Shown here: positions 24,395-33,447 of the stretch, piece after piece
Position numbering within the stretch: the stretch's first letter is position 1
Layout: the number at the start of each line of letters is the position of its first letter
Source of the DNA: Ktedonobacteraceae bacterium
Lineage (GTDB): Bacteria > Chloroflexota > Ktedonobacteria > Ktedonobacterales > Ktedonobacteraceae
Length of the DNA stretch: 38,037 bases
Assembly (NCBI GenBank): GCA_019240835.1
Contig: JAFAXQ010000150.1
Coordinates: forward strand, 1-38,037
Reading direction: 5' to 3'
The notes under the pieces: model-generated
Databases searched by the model: none
What the model saw: only the letters and a program-made list of their open reading frames with translations
What the model was told of the DNA's origin: nothing
Position numbers and translations under genes: made by a program

Positions 24395-25423
24395 CTACAA
24401 TTTTACAAGTGTGCGGTCAATGCTTGACAGGGTAGGGCGTCCTGCAAGCTGCATTGCTCGTTCCAGCTCTGCCCGCAGCAGCTCCAGCACATGACGTACC
24501 CCTTCTTGTCCGTTGGCTGCTAGGCCCCACAGAATAGGCCGACCAACGAGAACCGCTCGTGCTCCCAGCGCTAGAGCCTTCAACACGTCTGTTCCGCGCC
24601 GAATGCCACCATCAAGAAAAACCTCGCAGCGTCCTGCTACAGCCTCGACAACGGCGGGCAAGGCTTCAATACTAGCTTGTACCCCATCCAATTGCCGCCC
24701 CCCGTGATTAGAGACGACAATACCCGCTACGCCGTGTTCTAGGGCCAACAGCGCATCCTCTGCCGTGAGAATGCCTTTGAGCAAGACGGGCAGGGATGTC
24801 AATGAGCGCAACCAATCCACCGTCTGCCACGTGGGAATAAACACTTCAAGAATGCGCGCTTTAGGTACATCACTGAAATTGGCAGAGTGTGCGTGCGACG
24901 GCATGTAGAAATCGTTGCGCACATCGCGCTCGCGCTTACCTAGCACGGGAGTATCGACGGTGAGCACGATAGCAAGATAACCTGCTGCCTGGGCACGGCG
25001 TACTAATACTTCAGAGGCTTTCAGGTTGTGACGCACGTAGAGTTGAAACCACAACGGTCCGCTTGCCACATGCGCGATGTCTTCCAGACGGCGCGTGCTG
25101 ACGGTACTGACCGTCATCAGTGTGCCCATCTGACCAACTCCCTGCACCGTCAAACATTCTCCTTGGGGATGTGCTAGGCCATGAAACGCTGTTGGCGCTA
25201 CTAAAATGGGCATGCTCACAGCAGTGCCCAGCACGGTCGTACTCATGTCGATAGTATTCACATCGACAAGCATACGTGGGCGCAAGCGAATGCGCTCAAA
25301 GGCGCTGCGATTAGCCCTGAGCGTTACTTCATCCTCACTACCGCCTTGGTAGTAATCCCATGCCCCGGGGTCCATGTGCGCCCGGGCAAGTGCTTCATAG
25401 TCCATCACATTGATGGGTAGCAT
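24395..25423 (-). CDS. FMN-dependent alpha-hydroxy-acid oxidase/dehydrogenase
   Basis: It oxidises a 2-hydroxy acid (lactate, glycolate, mandelate or similar) to the 2-oxo acid. The 342-residue TIM barrel shows Y129 (FQLYV), D157 (LTVDTP), K216 (LLKG), and the SNHGGRQLDG motif with the catalytic base H240 and R243, followed by the phosphate-binding DGGIRRGTDV and GRPILWGLAANG. No membrane segment or cytochrome domain is present, as in soluble oxidases. The start at 25423 is chosen because the longer frame (TTG at 25465) runs through a repeat palindrome; no strong ribosome site is visible at either. The exact substrate is not predictable. Confidence 0.9.
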   Translation of the reverse strand: MLPINVMDYEALARAHMDPGAWDYYQGGSEDEVTLRANRSAFERIRLRPRMLVDVNTIDMSTTVLGTAVSMPILVAPTAFHGLAHPQGECLTVQGVGQMGTLMTVSTVSTRRLEDIAHVASGPLWFQLYVRHNLKASEVLVRRAQAAGYLAIVLTVDTPVLGKRERDVRNDFYMPSHAHSANFSDVPKARILEVFIPTWQTVDWLRSLTSLPVLLKGILTAEDALLALEHGVAGIVVSNHGGRQLDGVQASIEALPAVVEAVAGRCEVFLDGGIRRGTDVLKALALGARAVLVGRPILWGLAANGQEGVRHVLELLRAELERAMQLAGRPTLSSIDRTLVKL

Positions 25424-25453
25424 AGCGAGATACTCTTTCTGCAGCAACGTCCA

Positions 25454-25537
25454 GGGCGACCGCAAGGGTCGCCCCTACTATACATGGGTGACGCTGGTAT
25501 AACGGGTATAGTAGTGGCGATCCCTTGCGGTCGCCAC
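25454..25537. repeat. Two REP-like GC palindromes
   Basis: GGGCGACC-GCAAG-GGTCGCCC (25454-25474) and GTGGCGATC-CCTTGC-GGTCGCCAC (25514-25537) share the core GGCGACCGCAAGG and are 39 bp apart in opposite orientation. Related GGCGACCG fragments follow near 25563-25620, and a decayed one occurs at 4904-4931. Such short repeats are typical of dispersed palindromic families in large Chloroflexota genomes. They fill the gap between serS and the oxidase gene. Confidence 0.7.
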
Positions 25538-25623
25538 GTTGCCCATCCACGGCGCATCATGACGGCGACCGCTATGGCTCCCCGTCTACGGTGCCATCTG
25601 CCTGCTCACGGTCGCTATACTCC

Positions 25624-26907
25624 CTATCTCGCTCTAAGAAACTCCTGCCCACCCATGTATGGTCGCAGTGCCTCGGGAATGCGCACACTGCCGTCTGCCT
25701 GCTGATGGATCTCCAATAGCGGAATAAGAATACGTGGCGAGGCAATGGCCGTATTATTGAGCGTATGCACAAACTTCACCTTGCCATCCTCGTCGCGATA
25801 ACGAATGTTGGCTCGGCGTGCCTGCCATTCATGGAAGTACGAACACGAATGCGTCTCGCGGTAGCGCCCTTCGCTGGGTACCCAGCACTCTATATCATAC
25901 ATACCCACCTTGCCGTCACCCATATCGCCCGTGCAAACATTCACAACACGGTAGGGCAACTCCAGGGCCTGCAGCAACTCCTCCGAATTCTTGAGCAACT
26001 GCTCATGCCAGCGCACCGACTCTTGGTGATCAGCCTGACAGATGACATACTGCTCCACCTTATTGAACTGGTGAATGCGGAATACACCACGCGTATCCTT
26101 GCCATACGTACCCGCCTCCTGGCGAAAGCAGGGGCAGAAGCCGACGAAGGTCAAAGGAAGCTCTTCTGTTTTGAGAATTTCATCCTTGTACATGCCCGTA
26201 ATCGAGACCTCTGCAGTTCCAACGAGGAACAGATCAGTGTCCTCAATGGCGTACACCTGGTCGCGTCCCTTGGGGAACTGGCCGTTGCCGATAAAGGCGA
26301 AGGAGCGAGCCATTGCTGGCACAATCAGCGGGGTGAAGCCTTTGCGTGCGATGCCGTCAAAAGCGAAGTTCATCAGCGCTAACTCCATACGGGCTGCATC
26401 ACCCTTGAGGGCGTAACTGCGCGCCCCTGCCACCTTAACGGCGCGTTCGATATCGACCAGATCGAGCCTCTGCATGAGCGCGTAATGATCGAGGGGTTCA
26501 AAGTCAAAGTGTGGCTTCTCACCCCAGTATGCGATAGGCACATTGTCGTTCTCATCCTTGCCAACTGGAGCGCTCGGGTCAGGGATGTTCGGCACGAGGT
26601 AGAGCATTTGCTGCCGCTCCTCAGTCAGGGCTGCTAGGCTCGGCTCCATCGCCTTGATCTGCTCGGCCATCTCTTTGCCTTCGGCGATCAACGCCATTTT
26701 GAGGGCGTTGTCCTTGTTCTTAGCCGCCTCCTGCATACGCTTTGAAATCTGGTTCTGCAACGCACGCGCATCCTCCACCTGCCTTTGCAGGGTCAGCACC
26801 TGTTGATCGAGAGCCAATAAAGCATCAATATCGATTGGATTATTCTTGAGCCGCGCTGCGTCTTTGACTCTATCAGGATGGTTCCTAATAAATGCGAGAT
26901 CAAGCAT
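25624..26907 (-). CDS. serS: Seryl-tRNA synthetase
   Basis: It charges tRNA-Ser. At 427 residues it has the family length. The N-terminal coiled-coil arm that binds tRNA is visible (ALLALDQQVLTLQRQVEDAR to ALMALIAEGKEMAEQIKA). The catalytic core shows the serine-site GTAEVSITGMY, motif 2 (CFRQEAGTYGKDTRGVFRIH with HQFNKVEQ) and a motif 3 region (NNTAIASPRILIPLLEIHQ), followed by RIPEALRPYMGG. The ATG follows AAAGGTAGC at long spacing. A TTGACA-17-TATCCT promoter lies about 105 bp upstream. No T-box elements were recognised in the leader. Confidence 0.97.
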   Translation of the reverse strand: MLDLAFIRNHPDRVKDAARLKNNPIDIDALLALDQQVLTLQRQVEDARALQNQISKRMQEAAKNKDNALKMALIAEGKEMAEQIKAMEPSLAALTEERQQMLYLVPNIPDPSAPVGKDENDNVPIAYWGEKPHFDFEPLDHYALMQRLDLVDIERAVKVAGARSYALKGDAARMELALMNFAFDGIARKGFTPLIVPAMARSFAFIGNGQFPKGRDQVYAIEDTDLFLVGTAEVSITGMYKDEILKTEELPLTFVGFCPCFRQEAGTYGKDTRGVFRIHQFNKVEQYVICQADHQESVRWHEQLLKNSEELLQALELPYRVVNVCTGDMGDGKVGMYDIECWVPSEGRYRETHSCSYFHEWQARRANIRYRDEDGKVKFVHTLNNTAIASPRILIPLLEIHQQADGSVRIPEALRPYMGGQEFLRAR

Positions 26908-27011
26908 ATGTCACTTGCTACCTTTTTTTATATGAAATTGTTGTGTTTTCTGTGGACGTCGAAGGCACGAGGAAAGACGAGAACGCATAAGCCTTGGGTG
27001 CCCTCTTGAGG

Positions 27012-27040
27012 AGGATAGCAGAACAGAGAACACCTGTCAA
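27012..27040 (-). promoter_or_regulatory. Candidate serS promoter
   Basis: Minus strand TTGACA (27040-27035), 17 bp, TATCCT (27017-27012), giving a leader of roughly 95-100 bases before the serS ATG. The -35 is perfect; the -10 matches 4 of 6. Confidence 0.5.
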
Positions 27041-27181
27041 CAGGCACGCAGGGAAAACATGCTAATTGTGCGCCAGCTTGTATCCAAATTGATATAATAT
27101 GGTATACTCTGACTTGTTTTAAGACGTTATATCCCATAGCAGATATCGGTAAAGAAGTGATAGGAAGAAGGCAGAGTTTTC

Positions 27182-29542
27182 ATGCCAACTCCAATGTATG
27201 TGTTACCTGTACATCATAGCACGTTTCTGTTACGCCGTGAAAATCGTCAACGCCTGCTATGCCTGTTGGGTGTTGCTCTTTTACTCATTCCAGTCGGTAT
27301 TGAACTAGGCGCATTAACCCCGCTTCCCGTAAGCGCTGACAGCCACACAAACCCAACAGTCAATGCGGACTGCAGTAAAATATATTTTTCCCCAGATGGC
27401 AATCCATTTCCTATCTGCCCCGGCCCCTATCCAATTGGTGGCAACTGTGTCTGGTGGGCATGGGAGCAGTGGCACTTGCTTGGCTACGACCTACCACTCA
27501 ATTGGGGCAACGCAGCAGATTGGATTGTGGACGCGGAACGTAGCGGACTGTCGCTAGGAACGACGCCGCGTCTGGGGTCGATAGCTGTATTTCCTCGTGG
27601 CGATGGCTCGTGGGCCTATAGTGCGGCTGGCCATGTGGCCTTTGTCACGTGGGTAAGTCCAGACGCTAGCAGTTTCAATGTGACGTATCAGAACTACGGT
27701 GACTCCACACCTATATACATCGGCAAGGGCTACGATGTCTCTGTAATTAATGGTCCCCGCTTCCAGAATGGCAGTATGCGTTTTATTTACTTCCCGCGTA
27801 TGCTTGATCCTGTGCGCTTTGCCCACTTGGCAGGCGTGAGTGGTCTGGATACCGCGCAGGTAACACATGCCAACAGCATGCTGACCAACCCTAGTAGCCT
27901 AGCGAGTGATCGTATTGCTCTTGGCTTGCCCCCTGTCTCTTCTGATCAAGAGTTCAATGCCGACTTTACGGGAACTGGTTTCAGCGACCTGCTGCTCTAT
28001 AATCGGCAGCAGGGAAGCCTAAAAGTACTCCACTTGGGAAAGCCTTCTACCCGTGCTTCTGTTCCTTTTAAAAATGTGTCGGGCAAAATATATGGTGATG
28101 TCTCCGCAAGTCTAGCTCATACCTCTTCGCAACTGGTGAATCTCTCTGATTCGATTACACCTGCCAACAAATGGGGGTCGTCGCTTGATATTCATATTGG
28201 CGACTTTGCAGGTACAGGAGAGTCTGACATTCTGCTCTATGATCGTGTGGCAGGTACCATACAGCTCATTAGCTTGACTCCACAGTTAACAATCAAAAAG
28301 CACGCGATTATACCTGGCTGGGGAAGCGATTGGGAACTGTACGTTGGTCGTTACGACGGACAACGTAGCGGCGTGTTTATGTACAAGCGCTTCGCTCAAC
28401 CCGACTCAAGTACAACAACTACTCCTCCGCAAAATCCCACGCCTATAGTGAAGCCAAGTCCAACCCCTAAGCCGGACCCAACAGCAACGCCAAAACCAAG
28501 CCCAACCCCTAAACCAAGTCCAACCCCCAAACCGACAGCAACACCGGAGCCAACGCCGAAGCCTAAGCCGACAGCAACGCCGGACCCCACGCCGAAGCCT
28601 AAGCCGACAAAGACGCCTCAGGACCAAACTGCTACTTTTACGCCTGCCACGCGTACCAATCTCGCGAGCTTCTCGTCTGCTACCACTGCGAGTACACGTG
28701 ATCTGAGTGGCAGTGTGCCGCAGGATTGGGAGAAAGTCGGGCGCACGGCTAATATTGTTGCACTCGACTTTAACCAGGACTTTAGTATTCGGCAGCAGCA
28801 AGATTTTACCCTCTGGCACGCCAACTGGGAGGTCTACGTGGGTCGCTTTGCCGGGAGCACCCGTGATGGCATTTTCCTCTATGATCGCACCGTCGGTGAA
28901 GCGCGCATCATGGACTTCGATGCCCAGATGCAGATTGACGATTATCAACAGGCCCACAATCTCGATGGTAACTGGGTTGTCTACAGCGGTGATTTTAGCG
29001 GCTCTGGCCGTGCTCAAATGTTGCTCTACGATCCTAGCAACGGAAAAGCACAGATTTTGAGTTTTGCCCAAGACCTCTCCCTGCAAAGCACGAAAACCTA
29101 CTCCAATTGGGGCACTAATAGAGTACTCTACGTTGGTCATTTCGGCACGCCTACACTAAGTGTAATGCTTTACGACTCGCAGGCGCAGCACAGTACTTTC
29201 ATGGCCTTTGATGGCTCACTGCAGATGAAGCAGCAGTATACCGTCCAGAGTTGGGGACCACGCTGGCAGATTCTCGTAGGAGCATTTCTTGACCGTGCGC
29301 AGTGCTTGAACAAAGGCAACTGCTCTACTGGTGATGATATCCTGGTGCTGGACCGCCAGACCGGACGCATAGAGCAATACGTCTTCTCCTTTGGCCGCAA
29401 GTTCCAAGTGTTCGATAATCGCACACAGTCTTTCGAGCGCGCTGGTGTGGCAACGGAGCAGCATCTTAACTCGGTAGACACGTCTAGCTTTAGTTTGCTC
29501 GATACGTTGAGTACAAGTGTTAGGAATGAGGAGCTTTATTAA
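27182..29542 (+). CDS. Secreted CHAP-domain protein with propeller-like repeats and Pro/Thr-rich linker
   Basis: A 786-residue protein. A signal-like helix ([15 protein letters not shown], 25-39) is followed by a probable cleavage after A52. Residues 75-205 form a CHAP amidase/peptidase domain: C89 in [13 protein letters not shown]151 in [11 protein letters not shown] and N171 in YQNYGD fit the catalytic triad. Residues ~255-410 and ~485-760 contain repeats of the type F-x-G-[ST]-x-x-x-D-[IL]-[LF]-L-Y-D-R with W-x-V-Y-V-G-R-F between them, resembling FG-GAP/VCBS propeller blades. A linker of PTPKP/TATP units joins the two parts at ~416-480. It probably cleaves peptidoglycan or a related peptide outside the cell and binds surface polymers. 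It may need a sortase-free anchoring by its repeats; none is proven. Confidence 0.82.
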   Translation: MPTPMYVLPVHHSTFLLRRENRQRLLCLLGVALLLIPVGIELGALTPLPVSADSHTNPTVNADCSKIYFSPDGNPFPICPGPYPIGGNCVWWAWEQWHLLGYDLPLNWGNAADWIVDAERSGLSLGTTPRLGSIAVFPRGDGSWAYSAAGHVAFVTWVSPDASSFNVTYQNYGDSTPIYIGKGYDVSVINGPRFQNGSMRFIYFPRMLDPVRFAHLAGVSGLDTAQVTHANSMLTNPSSLASDRIALGLPPVSSDQEFNADFTGTGFSDLLLYNRQQGSLKVLHLGKPSTRASVPFKNVSGKIYGDVSASLAHTSSQLVNLSDSITPANKWGSSLDIHIGDFAGTGESDILLYDRVAGTIQLISLTPQLTIKKHAIIPGWGSDWELYVGRYDGQRSGVFMYKRFAQPDSSTTTTPPQNPTPIVKPSPTPKPDPTATPKPSPTPKPSPTPKPTATPEPTPKPKPTATPDPTPKPKPTKTPQDQTATFTPATRTNLASFSSATTASTRDLSGSVPQDWEKVGRTANIVALDFNQDFSIRQQQDFTLWHANWEVYVGRFAGSTRDGIFLYDRTVGEARIMDFDAQMQIDDYQQAHNLDGNWVVYSGDFSGSGRAQMLLYDPSNGKAQILSFAQDLSLQSTKTYSNWGTNRVLYVGHFGTPTLSVMLYDSQAQHSTFMAFDGSLQMKQQYTVQSWGPRWQILVGAFLDRAQCLNKGNCSTGDDILVLDRQTGRIEQYVFSFGRKFQVFDNRTQSFERAGVATEQHLNSVDTSSFSLLDTLSTSVRNEELY

Positions 29543-29591
29543 GGGCTACAAGCGCGTCATTTTTTTGTCAATAGATCCTAAGAGCTTAATT

Positions 29592-29637
29592 GAGGCAATA
29601 GGCATCATTCTTATGAAAGAATGATGCCTATTGTCTT
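29592..29637. terminator. Strong hairpin after the CHAP-domain gene
   Basis: A 17-bp perfect stem, CAATAGGCATCATTCTT (29596-29612) with its complement (29617-29633) and an ATGA loop; four further outer pairs (two G-T) extend it to 29592-29637. It lies between this gene and the end of the small repeat membrane protein gene. Confidence 0.8.
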
Positions 29638-29672
29638 CCACCCTCTTTATGGCAAAGCTATCCCGCTTTGCC

Positions 29673-30017
29673 TCAAATGCTATCGTTCACACGAATACCA
29701 TCTGGGACAACATATCCAGGGTTACTGGTCACACGAGTACCATAAGGAGTTTCGTCATTATGATACCCTCCATTTGGGACAATATACCCAGGGATACTGG
29801 TCACACGGGTACCATTTGGGACAGTATAGCTAGGGTTACTGGTCACACGAGTGCCATCAGGTAGGGTAGATGTAGCAGGTGTGATCAGCACCATCGCTAA
29901 AAAGATGAGCAGAGCACACACAACAGCGAGAATTACTACTTTGAAGAATCGAGGAGAAGAGAGAGTTTTCACGGTTCTGTTTCCTTTCTTTATATCTCTT
30001 CGTTTACGCTTCTGCAA
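29673..30017 (-). CDS. Small single-pass membrane protein with 14-residue repeats
   Basis: A 114-residue protein: basic N-terminus (KRKRRDIKKGNR), one membrane helix (VVILAVVCALLIFLAMVLI at ~27-45), then an outside tail built from G-T-R-V-T-S-N-P-x-Y-x-V-P-[ND] units, three full copies and a fourth ending RVNDSI. One unit carries a 10-residue insert (GGYHNDETPY). An alternative GTG start at 29972 has AAAGGAA eight bases upstream and would keep the helix. No known family. The DNA repeats of 42 bp explain the repeat tract, and length variation between strains would be expected. Confidence 0.6.
   Translation of the reverse strand: MQKRKRRDIKKGNRTVKTLSSPRFFKVVILAVVCALLIFLAMVLITPATSTLPDGTRVTSNPSYTVPNGTRVTSIPGYIVPNGGYHNDETPYGTRVTSNPGYVVPDGIRVNDSI
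29696..29851. repeat. 42-bp tandem repeat in the small membrane protein gene
   Basis: Units 29696-29737 and 29810-29851 are 42 bp and nearly identical (TACCATCTGGGACAACATAT and TACCATTTGGGACAGTATAG at their starts). The middle unit, 29738-29809, is 72 bp because of an internal 30-bp insert. All end in TGGTCACACGAG or TGGTCACACGGG. The unit size is a multiple of three, which keeps the frame. Confidence 0.8.
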
Positions 30018-30229
30018 TACAGCACCTATCTTTCATCAATTAGCTCCTCTGGAGGATTCGACAAGCCAGAGAGGGTTAAATGAGATTGGTGCTTCCCTAA
30101 ATGGACGAGCAGAAACGAAGTTTTGTGGGATAAATTCCTGTACCCCTATTGAGCTTGATGCCAAATTACCCTCGTCCCATATCTATGCACATAGCAAGGG
30201 CAAGCCTACTCATGATAGAATAGCGGCAT

Positions 30230-31891
30230 ATGCAAAGCATTTTCCTCATAGGGCTTTCAGGCAGCGGAAAAAGCACAGTGGGCCGGCTACTGGCACAGAG
30301 CCTCGGCATGCCTTTATATGACATTGATACGCTCGTCGAAGAGGAGTGTGGCCAACACATCCCAACAATTTTCGCACGCTATGGCGAGCAGTACTTTCGT
30401 GCATGCGAGAGCCGCGCACTGGTCAGGGCTGTGCAAACGACAAGAGGAGCTGTCATAGCCACGGGCGGAGGCATCGTTACGTGCTCCGAGAATCGTGCCC
30501 TTATGGCCGAGCGAGGGATACGTATCTTTCTTGACGTTGAGCCTGCCACCGCTTTAGAGCGTCTGCATGCTCAACATGAAATCGCCTCTGCTCAGGGTGT
30601 GCTTCCCGAAACACGCCCTCTTCTTGCTGGTGCTGATCCCCTTGCCGCGCTGGATGCCCTCTTGAACACACGTATTCATTGGTACAAAGAGGCAGAGTTT
30701 GCTTGTTCAACTCAACAGAAGTCTGCCGAGCAGGTTGTACAGGAGATTATAGCTATGCTCATAGCAGCAGATGAACTGGACGGAGTTGCGCCGATTGTGC
30801 GGCATGTACGTGTAGGGGAGGGATATGATGTGGTCGTTGACTGGGGTGGCATAGGACGGCTCGCCCACTATCTTAGGCAACTGCATGTACCTGCGCGGGT
30901 CTTTATCATCACCGACAGCAACATTCAACGCCTGTATGCACAACCTGTTCTGCAGAGCCTGACACGCTTAGGCTTTACGCCTCACCTCTACGCCATTCCT
31001 GCTGGCGAGACCAGTAAATCACAGCAGCAGCTCAGTGCCATCTATGATTGGCTGCTCGAACAGCGCGCTGAGCGTAAAGAAACTATCATCGCCCTAGGTG
31101 GTGGCGTCGTAGGTGATCTCGTTGGCTTTGCTGCCGCTACCTACCTGCGCGGTGTCCCCTTGATACAGGTTCCCACGTCGCTGCTTGCTCAGATAGACGC
31201 AGCCATTGGCGGCAAAACCGGTATCAACCACCCAAAGGGGAAGAATCTCATTGGTGCCTTTTATCATCCTCGCCTCGTGCTTGTTGACCCATCTGCGCTA
31301 CTCACCCTGCCTGCACGGGAGCGTACAGAGGGATGGGCAGAAGTGGTAAAGTATGGTATCATACTTGACGCCGAGTTGTTCACCCAGCTTGAAGCCAATG
31401 CAGATGCCTTGCGCACGTTTTCTTCTCCTCCTGTTGAGTTGCTCTGTCGTATCGTCGCACGCTGCATAGACCTGAAAGCCCTGATTATAGAAGAGGATGA
31501 ACGCGAACAAGGCCGTCGTGCTATTTTGAACTATGGCCACACCATAGCACACGCACTGGAGAATGTGGCTGGTTACGGGAAATGGTTGCACGGTGAGGCC
31601 GTCTCTCTCGGTATGGTCGTTGAGGCGGCAATGGCGCACAAAGTCACAATGTTGACTAGCGATGACATGCTCCGCCAGAACCGACTGCTGACTGCGTTAG
31701 GCTTACCCGTAACATACCGTGGCGCTGTACAGGCGCAAGACATACTAGGGGCGATACAACTAGACAAAAAAGTGACCAATAAACGAGTACGCTGGATTAT
31801 GCCACAGCGCATCGGCGAGGTGATAATTACGCATCTGCCCGATGATGTCGTGTTACCCATAGTGACAGAGTACTTCGCGGAGAAACGTTAG
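30230..31891 (+). CDS. aroKB: Fused shikimate kinase / 3-dehydroquinate synthase
   Basis: A 553-residue bifunctional enzyme of the aromatic pathway. Residues 1-175 are shikimate kinase with a Walker A motif GLSGSGKST (K14) and the shikimate-site ATGGGIV. Residues ~187-553 are 3-dehydroquinate synthase with the NAD-site GGGVVGDLVGFAAATY, the PTSLLAQIDAAIGGKTGIN loop and the zinc ligands in EVVKYG, NYGHTIAHALE and LHGEAVSLGM. The order kinase-then-synthase is the usual one for aroK-aroB fusions. The pair does steps two and five of the pathway. Start ATG at 30230 has no good ribosome site, but no better start is seen. It heads the operon that continues with aroQ. Confidence 0.95.
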   Translation: MQSIFLIGLSGSGKSTVGRLLAQSLGMPLYDIDTLVEEECGQHIPTIFARYGEQYFRACESRALVRAVQTTRGAVIATGGGIVTCSENRALMAERGIRIFLDVEPATALERLHAQHEIASAQGVLPETRPLLAGADPLAALDALLNTRIHWYKEAEFACSTQQKSAEQVVQEIIAMLIAADELDGVAPIVRHVRVGEGYDVVVDWGGIGRLAHYLRQLHVPARVFIITDSNIQRLYAQPVLQSLTRLGFTPHLYAIPAGETSKSQQQLSAIYDWLLEQRAERKETIIALGGGVVGDLVGFAAATYLRGVPLIQVPTSLLAQIDAAIGGKTGINHPKGKNLIGAFYHPRLVLVDPSALLTLPARERTEGWAEVVKYGIILDAELFTQLEANADALRTFSSPPVELLCRIVARCIDLKALIIEEDEREQGRRAILNYGHTIAHALENVAGYGKWLHGEAVSLGMVVEAAMAHKVTMLTSDDMLRQNRLLTALGLPVTYRGAVQAQDILGAIQLDKKVTNKRVRWIMPQRIGEVIITHLPDDVVLPIVTEYFAEKR

Positions 31892-31894
31892 CAC

Positions 31895-32341
31895 ATGCTT
31901 ACCGTTCTTGTTTTACACGGACCAAATTTGAATATGCTAGGTACACGTGAGCCTGCTGTATATGGCACTATGACACTCGCTCAGATCAACGAGCGACTGC
32001 AGACACGAGCGAAAGAACTGAATGTGTGCGTAGACTGTTTTCAATCCAACTATGAAGGAGCACTTATCGACTATCTGCAGCAACACGCTGAGCATATTTC
32101 GGGTGTTATCATTAATGCAGGAGCGCTGACGCACTATTCTATTGCACTACGCGATGCCCTTGCTACGAGCAAGGTTCCAGCCATTGAAGTGCATATCAGC
32201 AACATCTACGCACGTGAAGAGTTTAGGCACCACTCAGTTCTTGCCGCCATCTGTCGAGGACATATTGTTGGCTTTGGCTGGCGTGGCTACATCATGGCTC
32301 TGGAAGCATTGGTCGAATTATTACAAGAGGGAAATATATGA
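31895..32341 (+). CDS. aroQ: Type II 3-dehydroquinate dehydratase
   Basis: It makes 3-dehydroshikimate, step three of the shikimate pathway. The 148-residue protein shows the type II signatures [13 protein letters not shown] (N-terminal tyrosine-lid region follows at VYG), [30 protein letters not shown] and VEVHISN-type [19 protein letters not shown]. It starts 3 bp after aroKB and its TGA overlaps the next ATG (ATGA), so it is part of a tight operon. Confidence 0.97.
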   Translation: MLTVLVLHGPNLNMLGTREPAVYGTMTLAQINERLQTRAKELNVCVDCFQSNYEGALIDYLQQHAEHISGVIINAGALTHYSIALRDALATSKVPAIEVHISNIYAREEFRHHSVLAAICRGHIVGFGWRGYIMALEALVELLQEGNI

Positions 32342-33441
32342 GTCAGGAAAATGTCAATAAGTTGCGCACATGGCTTAGCGAACAAAACCTAGATGCTCTG
32401 TTGGTGACGCAGCCACAGAACCGTTCCTACCTGAGCGGCTGGCTTTGCGACGATACAGAAGGGGCCGCTCTGCTGCTGGTAAGTCTGCAGGAGCAGATAG
32501 TGTTGACCAATCCATTGTATGAGGAAGCTGCGCAGCGCGAAGCTGTAGGCTGGGAGTTCGTTGTTTCCGAAGGACGTGAGTATGCACCACTCATTGTAGC
32601 ACAGGCGCAGAAATATGGCTGGAAGCGTATTGGCTTTGAGTCTTCAGCAATCACCTATGCCGGCTATGAGAAGTTACGCACCGCTGGCGAGAATGTGTAT
32701 ACCCTTCACCCTTACGAGCAAAGCTATGTGAGCACCTTGCGCCTCGTGAAACAACCTGATGAGTTAGAACTGCTCAAGCGTGCCGTAGCCATTACCGATG
32801 AAGCCTTCGCCTACATCTGTCGCTGGATTGAGCCGGGAGTGACGGAGAAAGAGCTTGAGTGGGAGATTGTGCGTCAGATGGTCGAGCGCGGTGCCGATGG
32901 TCCAGCCTTCGATACTATCGTCGCTTCTGGTCCTAATGGTTCAATGCCGCATGCCCGCTCCGGAGGGCGGCGCATTCAGCGCGGAGAGCTTATTACTATT
33001 GACATGGGGGCGCGTTATAAAGGCTACTGCGCCGATATGACACGTACTATTTGTCTTGGCGAACCTACCGAACCTCGTATGCGTGAGGTATATGACGCTG
33101 TACTGAACGCCATGAAGACGTGCGAGGCAGGGCTGCACGCTGGCATGTCTGGACCTGCAGCAGATGCTCTAGCTCGCAATGCATTGGACACGGCCAACCT
33201 GTCACAGTACTTCGTGCATAGCACCGGACACGGCGTTGGCTTGCAGATACACGAAGAACCGTCGCTCTCGCCACGCGCCCCAGAAGATGTGGCACTGCCA
33301 GCGGGTTGTGTCGTTACCGTTGAGCCGGGAGTGTACATCTCCGAAAGCATTGGTGTCCGTGTTGAGGACTGTGTCCTGGTGAAAGAAGACGGGATTGAAG
33401 TACTCACACAATCCCCAACCGAACTGGTAATTCAGCGGTGA
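32338..33441 (+). CDS. M24 metallopeptidase, Xaa-Pro aminopeptidase/dipeptidase type
   Basis: A 367-residue pita-bread fold peptidase. The N-terminal half is a creatinase-like domain ([18 protein letters not shown]). The catalytic half has all five metal ligands: the two aspartates in [18 protein letters not shown], the histidine in [15 protein letters not shown], and the glutamates of TVEPGVY and VRVEDCVLV. It should remove N-terminal residues before proline, or split Xaa-Pro dipeptides. Its position next to aroQ and ahead of an accB-like gene is the order seen in many Firmicutes operons, where efp usually lies between; efp is absent here. Confidence 0.93.
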   Translation: MSQENVNKLRTWLSEQNLDALLVTQPQNRSYLSGWLCDDTEGAALLLVSLQEQIVLTNPLYEEAAQREAVGWEFVVSEGREYAPLIVAQAQKYGWKRIGFESSAITYAGYEKLRTAGENVYTLHPYEQSYVSTLRLVKQPDELELLKRAVAITDEAFAYICRWIEPGVTEKELEWEIVRQMVERGADGPAFDTIVASGPNGSMPHARSGGRRIQRGELITIDMGARYKGYCADMTRTICLGEPTEPRMREVYDAVLNAMKTCEAGLHAGMSGPAADALARNALDTANLSQYFVHSTGHGVGLQIHEEPSLSPRAPEDVALPAGCVVTVEPGVYISESIGVRVEDCVLVKEDGIEVLTQSPTELVIQR

Positions 33442-33447
33442 TATGCT

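Noticed and set aside
26908-27011. T-box riboswitch in the serS leader
   Set aside because: No GGGUGGNACCGCG-type element or specifier stem could be found; the leader is short.
27078-27108. Promoter for the CHAP gene (TTGTAT and TATACT, and a nearby TATAAT)
   Set aside because: The spacer is 19 bp for one pair and no -35 fits the TATAAT, so it is not listed as a feature.
28406-29140. Minus-strand frame rich in Arg, Trp, Gly and Leu opposite the CHAP gene
   Set aside because: It is the antisense of the PTPKP-coding repeat and has no start signal; the CHAP frame explains the sequence.
29621-29833. Plus-strand frame with HLGQYTQGYWSHGYH repeats
   Set aside because: It is the reverse reading of the repeat membrane protein. 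The minus frame has a membrane helix and ribosome-site options; the plus frame has neither and starts in a terminator.
29696-29851. CRISPR array
   Set aside because: Repeats are contiguous, in coding frame, and without spacers of uniform size; no cas genes.
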